Source of the DNA: Pinisolibacter sp040275425
GTDB lineage: Bacteria; Pseudomonadota; Alphaproteobacteria; Rhizobiales; Ancalomicrobiaceae
DNA: 12,714 bases
Reading direction: 5' to 3'
Assembly (NCBI GenBank): GCA_040275425.1
Contig: JBEOKB010000101.1
Span: forward strand, 1-12,714
Each line of letters starts with the position of its first letter. Positions within the stretch are counted from its first letter, which is position 1. The notes under the pieces were generated by a model. The model ran no database searches. It was not told the origin of the DNA and saw only the letters and a list, made by a program, of their open reading frames with translations. The position numbers and the translations under genes are program-made. Of this stretch, positions 6,516 through 12,714 are shown in pieces.

Positions 6516-6546
6516 TGATGCCCCGATCGAAGGTGAACGAGCCGAC

Positions 6547-7734
6547 ATGGACCGCGACGATCTCCCACCGAGCGAAGAAGGCGCCGAGAACCTGCGGCGC
6601 CGCCAGGCCGACGAGCCGTCGAGCCGGGTCGCCCGGTTCGGCCTCGATCGTCCGCTGACGCTCGATTCCGGCATCGTCCTCGCCCCGTGGCAGATCGCCT
6701 ACGAGACCTACGGCACGCTGAACGAGGCCCGCTCCAACGCCGTCCTGGTCTGCCATGCGCTCACCGGCGATCAGTACGTCGCCTCCACCAACCCCGTCAC
6801 CGGCAAGCCCGGCTGGTGGGAGATGGTGGTCGGCCCCGGCCGCCCGATCGACACCGACCGCTTCTTCGTGATCTGCACCAACGTGCTGGGCGGCTGCATG
6901 GGCACCACCGGCCCGGCCTCGGCCAACCCCGCCACCGGCCGCGCCTTCGGCCTCGACCTGCCGGTCGTCACCATCGCCGACATGGTCCGCGCCCAGGCCG
7001 CCCTGCTCGACGAGCTCTGCATTCCCGACCTCTTCCTGGTCGCCGGTGGCTCGATGGGCGGCATGCAGGTGCTGCAATGGGCCTCCGCGCACCCGAGCCG
7101 GGTGTTCGCCGCCGCGCCGATCGCCACCGCCGCGTCTCATTCGGCCCAGAACATCGCCTTCTACGAGGTCGGCCGTCAGGCGGTGATGGCCGATCCCGAC
7201 TGGCGCGAGGGCCGCTATCTCGATCACGGCGTCCTCCCCCGCAAGGGGTTGGCGGTGGCGCGCATGGCCGCGCACATCACCTACATGTCCGAGATCTCGC
7301 TGCATCAGAAGTTCGGCCGTCGTCTCCAGGATCGCGACGCCCTCGGCTACGGCTTCGACGGCGACTTCCAGATCGAGAGCTACCTGCGCCATCAGGGCTC
7401 GACCTTCGTCGACCGCTTCGACGCCAATTCCTATCTCTACGTCTCGCGCGCCATGGACTATTTCGACCTCGCCGCCGAGCACGGCGGGGTGCTGGCCAAC
7501 GCCTTCAGGGGCACGAAGACCCGTTTCTGCGTGATGAGCTTCACCACCGACTGGGCCTTCCCCACCCGCGACAGCCGCACCATCGTCCATGCGCTCGCCG
7601 CCGCCGGAGCCCGCGTCTCCTATGCCGAGATCGAGACCGATCGCGGTCACGACGCCTTCCTTCTCGACGAACCGGAGATGCACCAGATCCTCTCCGGTTT
7701 CATCGACGCCGCCGCCCGCGCCCGCGGGATCTGA
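6547..7734 (+). CDS. metX: Homoserine O-acyltransferase (MetX)
   Basis: A 395-residue alpha/beta-hydrolase-fold enzyme that acylates homoserine, usually with acetyl-CoA, the committed step to methionine. VCHALTGDQYVAS (68-80) and TNVLGGCMGTTGP (111-123) are family hallmarks. The nucleophile elbow GGSMGGMQVLQW holds Ser169; the triad is completed by Asp335 in SFTTDWAFP and His368 in DRGHDAF. Some MetX proteins use succinyl-CoA, which sequence reading alone does not settle. I start at the ATG at 6547, with AGGTG (6531-6535) at a slightly long 11-base spacing. The frame is open to a TTG at 6487 (20 more residues), but that TTG is the first half of a consensus -35 box and lacks a binding site. 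metW follows after 12 bases, with its GAGGAG overlapping the metX stop. Confidence 0.94.
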   Translation: MDRDDLPPSEEGAENLRRRQADEPSSRVARFGLDRPLTLDSGIVLAPWQIAYETYGTLNEARSNAVLVCHALTGDQYVASTNPVTGKPGWWEMVVGPGRPIDTDRFFVICTNVLGGCMGTTGPASANPATGRAFGLDLPVVTIADMVRAQAALLDELCIPDLFLVAGGSMGGMQVLQWASAHPSRVFAAAPIATAASHSAQNIAFYEVGRQAVMADPDWREGRYLDHGVLPRKGLAVARMAAHITYMSEISLHQKFGRRLQDRDALGYGFDGDFQIESYLRHQGSTFVDRFDANSYLYVSRAMDYFDLAAEHGGVLANAFRGTKTRFCVMSFTTDWAFPTRDSRTIVHALAAAGARVSYAEIETDRGHDAFLLDEPEMHQILSGFIDAAARARGI

Positions 7735-7746
7735 GGAGCGACCCGG

Positions 7747-8394
7747 ATGCCCGATCTCGTCTCCAAGAGTCCGACCGTTCCCGACGGCCGCGTCGACCTC
7801 GAGGTCGTCACCGGGCTGATCCCCTCGGGCGTGCGCCTGCTCGACGTCGGCTGTGGCGACGGCACGCTGCTCGGCCGGCTCGAGGCCACCAAGGGCATCG
7901 ACGGGCGCGGCATCGAGCTGTCGCAGAAGGGCGTCAACGACGGCGTCGCGCGCGGCCTCTCGGTCATCCAGGGCGACGCCGACACCGATCTCGTCACCTT
8001 CCCCGACGACGCCTTCGACTACGTCGTGCTGTCGCAGACGCTTCAGGCCACCACCCACCCGCGCCGGGTGCTGGAGCAGCTCCTGCGCATCGGCCGTCGC
8101 GCCGTGGTGTCGATCCCCAACTTCGGCCACTGGCGCATCCGCTGGCAGTTCCTCACCTACGGCCGCATGCCGGTGACCGAGGACCTGCCCTTCTCCTGGT
8201 ACGACACCCCCAACATCCACTTCTGCACCATCCGCGACTTCGTCGAACTGGTGCGAGAGATCGATGCCGAGATCGAACAGGCCATCGCCCTCGACGCGCG
8301 CGGTCGCCGGCTGTCGTTCTCGGCGCCGTGGTGGTTCTGGAATCTGTTCGGCGAACAGGCGGTGTTCGTGCTGAAGCGCAAGGGCGCGCCTTAG
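7747..8394 (+). CDS. metW: Methionine biosynthesis protein MetW
   Basis: A 215-residue class I methyltransferase-like protein. Motif I is LLDVGCGDGT (31-40), with Glu57 in GRGIELSQ as the expected ribose-binding acid. IQGDAD, FDYVVLSQTLQ and the MetW-specific VSIPNFGHWRIRW follow. FSWYDTPNIHFCTIRDF is also characteristic. MetW is encoded next to MetX in many proteobacteria and Leptospira, and is needed with it for methionine synthesis. It is thought to act with or on MetX rather than as a known methylase. GAGGAG (7733-7738) overlaps the metX stop, so translation is probably coupled. The TAG stop (8392-8394) overlaps the TAA of the convergent methyltransferase gene, leaving no room for a terminator between them. 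Confidence 0.94.
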   Translation: MPDLVSKSPTVPDGRVDLEVVTGLIPSGVRLLDVGCGDGTLLGRLEATKGIDGRGIELSQKGVNDGVARGLSVIQGDADTDLVTFPDDAFDYVVLSQTLQATTHPRRVLEQLLRIGRRAVVSIPNFGHWRIRWQFLTYGRMPVTEDLPFSWYDTPNIHFCTIRDFVELVREIDAEIEQAIALDARGRRLSFSAPWWFWNLFGEQAVFVLKRKGAP

Positions 8395-9155
8395 GCGCCT
8401 CGGCGCGCGGTCTCCTCGCGCGTCGCCGTGGTGCCGTGCGCCAGCGCCGGGCGGAACACCGGCGACATGCGCATCTTGTTGCCGACCCGCTGCGGAATGC
8501 CCTGGTAGAGCTGCTTGGTCGCCTCCACCACCAGCACGCCCGCGAACGCCGTCCACCCGTGCGCGCCGAACCGCTCCAGCGTCCGCGCCGCCCGGAGCAG
8601 CATCGGCCTGACCGACGGCATCATGTAGAGCGCGCCCCGCCAGTCGATCGGCGAGAACAGCGTGTCGCGCAGCAGCGTGTCGAGCTGGCCCTGGCTGAAC
8701 GGCCGCCCGTAGCCGAACGGCGTCGTCTCCAGCCGCGACCACAGTCCGATCCGGTTCGGCACCACCACGATCAGCCGCCCGCCCGGCGCCATCACCCGCC
8801 ACGCCTCGCGCAGCACCTCGGCCGGATCGTCGGCCATCTCCAGGGCATGGATCATCAGCATCCGGTCGATCGACGAATCGGGCAGGGGCAGCATCGTCTC
8901 GTCGACCAGGGCCGTCGCCGACGGGCCCTCCCACGGCCAGTTCACCACCCCCTGTCGTGCCGGCATGAAGCCGAGCACCCGCTCCGCCTGACCCAGGAAC
9001 GGCCGCAGGAACGGCGTGGCATAGCCGAGCCCGAGCACCCGGTCGCCGCCCACCTTGGGCCACATCTCGGTGAGTTTCGCGCGCACCGCCCGGCGCACCA
9101 GCGCCCCCAGCGGCCCACCGTAGAAGTTCCTGAGATCGACGACGTCGAGATACAT
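8391..9155 (-). CDS. Class I SAM-dependent methyltransferase
   Basis: A 254-residue protein with a degenerate motif I, DRVLGLGYATPFLRPFL (38-54), then VDETMLPLPDSSIDRMLMIHALE around 90-110 and WRVMAPGGRLIVVVPNRIGLW near 115-140, the post-motif pattern of Methyltransf_11. The GYATP loop replaces the usual GxGxG. The C-terminal FGYGRPFSQGQL and FAGVLVVEATKQLYQG belong to a conserved alphaproteobacterial family usually found beside gloB; its substrate is not known to me. The start MYLDVVDLRNFYGG matches that family's N-terminus, though the upstream ribosome binding site is weak. The frame is open far upstream, but that is GC-driven. Its stop overlaps that of metW on the other strand. Confidence 0.88.
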   Translation of the reverse strand: MYLDVVDLRNFYGGPLGALVRRAVRAKLTEMWPKVGGDRVLGLGYATPFLRPFLGQAERVLGFMPARQGVVNWPWEGPSATALVDETMLPLPDSSIDRMLMIHALEMADDPAEVLREAWRVMAPGGRLIVVVPNRIGLWSRLETTPFGYGRPFSQGQLDTLLRDTLFSPIDWRGALYMMPSVRPMLLRAARTLERFGAHGWTAFAGVLVVEATKQLYQGIPQRVGNKMRMSPVFRPALAHGTTATREETARRGA

Positions 9156-9219
9156 CGATGTGTCCGCTCGGGGGGTGCATCGCGCCGCGGGGCTTGCCCT
9201 TCGCCGTCGCGCCGGGTGA

Positions 9220-9248
9220 ATGTTAGTCGAACCGCGTCGCATGGTCGA
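9220..9248 (-). promoter_or_regulatory. Candidate promoter of the methyltransferase gene
   Basis: On the minus strand TCGACC (9243-9248) and TAACAT (9220-9225) are 17 bases apart and each match 4 of 6 consensus positions. The site lies in the 132-base divergent gap with gloB. I found no comparable pair for gloB on the plus strand. Confidence 0.35.
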
Positions 9249-9287
9249 GCACCCCTCCACCGGCCGCACGCGAAGGAAACCCGGCTC

Positions 9288-10052
9288 ATGATCGACGTCC
9301 GTCTCTTCCCCGCCCGCGACGACAACTACGCCGTCCTCCTCCACGATCCGACCTCGGGCGCCACCGCCACCATCGACGCCCCCGAGGTCGAGGCCATCGC
9401 CGACGCCCTCGACGAGACCGGCTGGCGCCTCACCGACATCCTCGTCACCCACCACCACTACGACCACGTCGAGGGCGTGCGCGCTCTCAAGGCCGCCTGG
9501 GGCGCCCGCGTCGTCGCCTCCGCCCACGATCATGCGCTCGCCCGCGTCCCCGAGGTCGACCTCGCCGTCGCCGACGGCGACGTCGTATGGCTCGGCACTG
9601 CTCCCGTCCGCGTCCTCGCCACCCCCGGCCACACCCTCGGCCACGTCTGCTGGCTGGCAGAGGGCGCCGCCTTCGTCGGCGACACCCTGTTCTCGCTCGG
9701 CTGCGGACGCCTGTTCGAGGGCACCCCGGCGCAGATGTGGGACTCGCTCCTGAAGCTGCGCGCCCTGCCGCCGGAGACCACCGTGTGGTGCGGCCACGAG
9801 TACACCGAGGCCAACGGCCGCTTCGCCCTCACCATCGAACCGGCCAATCCCGCGCTCACCGCCCGCATCGCCGAGGTGCGCGACCTGCGCCTCGACGGTC
9901 GACCGACCGTGCCCACCACCATCCGCGCCGAAATCGCCACCAACCCGTTCCTGCGCGCCGACGTCCCCGCCGTGAAGGCCGCCCTCGGCATGGCCGATCG
10001 CGCCGACTGGGAGGTCTTCGCCGAGATCCGCGCCCGCAAGGATCGCTTCTGA
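9288..10052 (+). CDS. gloB: Hydroxyacylglutathione hydrolase (glyoxalase II)
   Basis: A 254-residue metallo-beta-lactamase-fold enzyme that hydrolyses S-lactoylglutathione to lactate and glutathione, the second step of methylglyoxal detoxification. The binuclear metal site is intact: His55, His57, Asp59 and His60 in THHHYDH, His115 in ATPGHT, Asp132 in VGDTLF, His170 in WCGHEY. GCGRLFEGTPAQM (138-150) and the C-terminal NPFLR contribute to the glutathione site, and length matches the family. Most glyoxalase II proteins read THHHWDH; here the aromatic is Tyr58, a conservative change. AAGGAA (9273-9278) is 9 bases before the ATG. The Cupin_5 gene starts 11 bases after the stop, suggesting one transcript. 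Confidence 0.94.
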   Translation: MIDVRLFPARDDNYAVLLHDPTSGATATIDAPEVEAIADALDETGWRLTDILVTHHHYDHVEGVRALKAAWGARVVASAHDHALARVPEVDLAVADGDVVWLGTAPVRVLATPGHTLGHVCWLAEGAAFVGDTLFSLGCGRLFEGTPAQMWDSLLKLRALPPETTVWCGHEYTEANGRFALTIEPANPALTARIAEVRDLRLDGRPTVPTTIRAEIATNPFLRADVPAVKAALGMADRADWEVFAEIRARKDRF

Positions 10053-10063
10053 CGGAGAGTCCC

Positions 10064-10525
10064 GTGACCGATCCCACCGATCTCTACGCCGATGATCTGA
10101 TTCGCCTGCTCGAGCTCGTCCCTCACCCCGAGGGTGGCCACTATCGCGAGACCTTCCGCGACGTGGCCGGCCCCGACGGACGCTCCCGCTCCACCGCGAT
10201 CTATTTTCTTCTGAAGGCCGGCGAGGTCTCGCACTGGCACCGCGTCGACGCGGTCGAGACCTGGCACTGGTACGCCGGCGGCCCACTCGCCCTCACCGTC
10301 TCGGAGAACGGTCACGACGCCTGGTGCGTCCATCTCGGCCCCGACATCGGGCTCGGCCAACGCCCTCAGGCGGTCGTCCCCGCCCACGCCTGGCAGACCG
10401 CCGTCGGCCTCGGCCGGTGGACCCTGGTCGGCTGCACCGTCGCGCCCGGCTTCCGCTTCGCCGGCTTCGAGCTCGCCCCGCCCGACTGGAAGCCGACCCC
10501 GCGTCCCTCACGCCTCGGCGGATGA
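10064..10525 (+). CDS. Cupin_5 (DUF985) family protein
   Basis: A 153-residue single-domain cupin. The first motif has LVPHPEGGHYRETFRD (18-33), then AIYFLLKAGEVSHWHRVDAVETWHWYAGGPL, where HWHR and the following E and H are candidate metal ligands. GQRPQAVVPAHAWQTA and GRWTLVGCTVAPGFRFAGFELA are characteristic of the DUF985 family, whose biological role is not established. The start is a GTG at 10064, with GGAGAG (10054-10059) just before it. It follows gloB by 11 bases, so is probably in its operon. The last 18 bases overlap the end of the convergent exporter gene. Confidence 0.88.
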   Translation: MTDPTDLYADDLIRLLELVPHPEGGHYRETFRDVAGPDGRSRSTAIYFLLKAGEVSHWHRVDAVETWHWYAGGPLALTVSENGHDAWCVHLGPDIGLGQRPQAVVPAHAWQTAVGLGRWTLVGCTVAPGFRFAGFELAPPDWKPTPRPSRLGG

Positions 10526-11404
10526 CCCCTCGGGCCGCCGTCGCACCAGCATGTCCTTCGAGGCGATCACCGCCCCGAGCGTGATCGCCACCGCCGCGAA
10601 GCCGACCGCCCCGGAGTAGCTGCCGAGCCCGGCCAGGATCAGCAGGAACGTCGACAGGAGCGGCGACACGTAGCTCGCCGCCCCCAGGATCTGAATGTCG
10701 CCGCGCTTGACCCCGTGATCCCACACGAAGAAGGCGAGCCCGACCGGAAAGGCCGCGAGCCCGACCACCGCCGCCCACTCAACCGGTCCCGTCGGCCACA
10801 CCGTCTCCTCGAAGGCGAGATGCGCCGGGATCGACAGGAGCGCGGTCGCGAGGCAGAACCCCGCCACCGTCGCCGTCGGCACCGACCCCAGCCGCCGCGA
10901 CAGGATCGAATAGCCCGCCCATGTCACCGCCGAGCCGAGCGCGGCGAGATAGCCCGGCACATGGGCCGGATCGATCGCCACCCCTCGCCCGCGCGTCACC
11001 ACCGCCGCCGCGCCGACGAGCCCGATCGCCGCCCCGATCACGTGATGGGCCCGCAACCGTTCCCCCGGCAGCAGCCCGGAGAACACCACGATCAGGAGCG
11101 GCCACAGGTAGTTGACGAGCCCCGCCTCGACCGGCGGCGCGAGCCGCAGCGCCGCGAAGTAGAAGGCGTGGAACCCGAACAGCCCGACCACCCCGAGCGC
11201 CCACACCGAGAGCGGTTGGCGCAGCACCCCGACGCGACCGGTGGCGATAAGCCACACCATCGCCACCGTGCCCGACATCCCGAAGGTCAACACGTTGAGG
11301 AGAAACGGCGGCACCCGTCCCGAGGCCGCCACCAGCGTCCCCAGCGCCGCCCACATCACCACAGCGCTCAGCCCGATCGCCGTCGCCCGGGTCCGTTCGG
11401 TCAT
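10508..11404 (-). CDS. DMT-superfamily (EamA) exporter, YddG-like
   Basis: A 298-residue inner membrane protein with ten visible hydrophobic segments, at about residues 9-27, 34-54, 68-86, 94-112, 121-137, 150-168, 178-197, 208-228, 238-259 and 264-281, the two five-helix EamA halves of the drug/metabolite transporter superfamily. EAGLVNYLWPLL in segment 4 and the AFFVWDHGVKRGDIQ...SYVSPLLST pattern in segments 8-9 resemble YddG, an exporter of aromatic amino acids and other compounds. Substrate is an inference. The start is at 11404, with GGGGAG about 7 bases upstream; the frame is open 20 codons further, but that stretch is arginine-rich leader sequence covering the hbd terminator region. 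It overlaps the cupin gene tail-to-tail by 18 bases. Confidence 0.88.
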   Translation of the reverse strand: MTERTRATAIGLSAVVMWAALGTLVAASGRVPPFLLNVLTFGMSGTVAMVWLIATGRVGVLRQPLSVWALGVVGLFGFHAFYFAALRLAPPVEAGLVNYLWPLLIVVFSGLLPGERLRAHHVIGAAIGLVGAAAVVTRGRGVAIDPAHVPGYLAALGSAVTWAGYSILSRRLGSVPTATVAGFCLATALLSIPAHLAFEETVWPTGPVEWAAVVGLAAFPVGLAFFVWDHGVKRGDIQILGAASYVSPLLSTFLLILAGLGSYSGAVGFAAVAITLGAVIASKDMLVRRRPEGSSAEA

Positions 11405-11444
11405 GCCCCGCTCCCCTCGCTCGCCGCGCGGTCGGATGAAACGA

Positions 11445-11481
11445 CCCCGAAACGCAAGACGCACCCGCGAGCGGGTGCGTC
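11445..11481 (-). terminator. Rho-independent terminator of the hydroxybutyryl-CoA dehydrogenase gene
   Basis: GACGCACCCGC (11458-11468) and GCGGGTGCGTC (11471-11481) form a perfect stem, best folded as 10 pairs closed by a CTCG tetraloop on the minus strand. On that strand TTGCGTTTCGG follows. It starts 24 bases after the gene's stop and separates it from the exporter downstream. Confidence 0.72.
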
Positions 11482-11504
11482 CGAGTCTCGTCGATCGATC
11501 CGCC

Positions 11505-12386
<882 letters not shown>

Positions 12387-12407
12387 GACGGCCTCGGTCT
12401 CTCGTGG

Positions 12408-12461
12408 CGCGGGCCGACAGGGCCCCGCGATCGTCGCTTCGGACGCGGGCCACTCTGGCCC
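12408..12461 (-). other. Two small hairpins in the leader of the dehydrogenase gene
   Basis: CGCGGGCC (12408-12415) pairs with GGCCCCGCG (12421-12429) with one bulged C, and GGGCCA (12447-12452) pairs exactly with TGGCCC (12456-12461). Both would lie in the leader of the minus-strand transcript, the first about 20 bases before the start codon. A regulatory role is only a possibility. Confidence 0.35.
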
Positions 12462-12511
12462 AAGTCACGCCTTTTCGCAATGCAACAATTGGCGCTGCGG
12501 CAAGGAATCCC

Positions 12512-12531
12512 GCACCGTCGAACGACGGTGC
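12512..12531. repeat. Perfect 9-base inverted repeat
   Basis: GCACCGTCG (12512-12520), a 2-base spacer, then CGACGGTGC (12523-12531). It lies between the etfA stop and the dehydrogenase start and has no T tract on either side. Confidence 0.7.
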
Positions 12532-12540
12532 CGACGGCTC

Positions 12541-12579
12541 ATGTGCGCGCGCCCGTCGAGCCGACGGGCGCGCGCATAT
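12541..12579 (-). terminator. Long perfect hairpin downstream of etfA
   Basis: TGCGCGCGCCCGTCG (12544-12558) is followed by a 3-base loop and its exact complement (12562-12576). A G-T wobble and two A-T pairs extend the stem to 18. It begins about 73 bases past the etfA stop on the minus strand. The great stability suggests a transcript end or a block to 3' decay, but no T tract follows in the minus direction (CACATGAGCC), so intrinsic termination is not assured. Confidence 0.5.
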
Positions 12580-12652
12580 TCGATCGCCTTCTTGCGGACG
12601 GCAAGCATTTCACGCTCATCCCATCGTCGGACGGGGACGAGCGCGGCACCGC

Positions 12653-12714
12653 TCACTTGCCGCGCTTGGCGAGTTCGGCGGCGAGTTCCGGCAGGGCCTG
12701 GAAGATGTCGGCGA
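12653..12714 (-). CDS. etfA: Electron transfer flavoprotein alpha subunit, C-terminal end (partial)
   Basis: Only the last 20 codons and the TGA stop are inside the window; the gene continues past the right edge. The visible residues ADIFQALPELAAELAKRGK match the usual C-terminal helix of EtfA/FixB (a D-L/I-F-x-x-x-P-E-L pattern). With EtfB it carries FAD electrons from acyl-CoA dehydrogenases to the ubiquinone oxidoreductase. The call rests on this short stretch and on position ahead of a 3-hydroxybutyryl-CoA dehydrogenase gene, the common alphaproteobacterial etfB-etfA-hbd order. Confidence 0.75.
   Translation of the reverse strand, partial: ADIFQALPELAAELAKRGK

Noticed and set aside
6487..6546. 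TTG start for metX giving 20 more residues
   Set aside because: There is no ribosome binding site, the TTG is part of a consensus TTGACA, and the residues gained show no family conservation that I can see.
6475..9180. A 901-codon open frame on the minus strand antisense to metX and metW
   Set aside because: It is the complement of two well-conserved genes with clear motifs; its translation is repetitive and low-complexity, as expected of a GC-driven shadow frame.
8391..10286. Extension of the methyltransferase frame upstream to 10286
   Set aside because: It would run antisense through all of gloB and part of the cupin gene. The conserved N-terminus starts at 9155.
10508..11464. Longer exporter start at 11464
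   Set aside because: The extra 20 residues are arginine-rich and overlap the terminator of the dehydrogenase gene; a good binding site precedes the ATG at 11404.
12465..12656. A 63-codon minus-strand frame whose GTG overlaps the etfA stop
   Set aside because: The overlap would suit translational coupling, but the frame runs through two long perfect hairpins, is arginine-rich and resembles no family. The hairpins explain the sequence better than coding does.

Overview
The window is strongly GC-rich, with dense genes on both strands and short gaps (none above 270 bases). Gene order and protein families point to an alphaproteobacterium, most likely of the Hyphomicrobiales (Rhizobiales). The best evidence is the chorismate mutase-hisC-tyrA operon running divergently from metX-metW, the SAM-methyltransferase gene head-to-head with gloB, and 3-hydroxybutyryl-CoA dehydrogenase downstream of etfA. 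This placement is inferred from synteny and base composition; there is no rRNA or tRNA to confirm it.

Layout, left to right. Bases 1-55 are an exact copy of a piece from near the 3' end of the phosphomannomutase gene (2294-2348). They are followed by a plus-strand pair: a TalC-type transaldolase (179-835) and a phosphomannomutase/phosphoglucomutase (885-2384). An unrecognised 103-residue protein (2519-2830) converges on a TusE/DsrC-family gene that contains no cysteine (2877-3215, minus). The minus-strand block 3407-6387 is an aromatic amino acid operon: chorismate mutase, HisC-type aminotransferase, TyrA-type dehydrogenase. It runs divergently from metX-metW (6547-8394, plus), which make and control the first committed step of methionine synthesis. 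A methyltransferase (8391-9155, minus) faces gloB (9288-10052) and a Cupin_5 protein (10064-10525). A YddG-like DMT exporter (10508-11404, minus) follows. The window closes with 3-hydroxybutyryl-CoA dehydrogenase (11505-12386) and the last residues of EtfA (12653 to the edge), both minus.

How the genes fit together. The two biosynthetic operons share a 159-base divergent promoter region and supply Phe/Tyr and Met. EtfA and the hydroxybutyryl-CoA dehydrogenase belong to short-chain acyl-CoA or polyhydroxybutyrate metabolism. GloB is methylglyoxal detoxification. The transaldolase and phosphomutase serve sugar-phosphate and sugar-nucleotide supply.

This is mainly a housekeeping region. I see no mobile element, CRISPR array, phage, toxin-antitoxin or defence locus. 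The points that most merit a second look are the exact 55-base edge repeat whose frame runs into the transaldolase (duplication or assembly overlap), the cysteine-free DsrC/TusE homologue behind an AT-rich palindrome, the metX start versus a consensus -35 box, the uncharacterised C-terminal two-thirds of the chorismate mutase, and the hairpin-rich gap between etfA and hbd.
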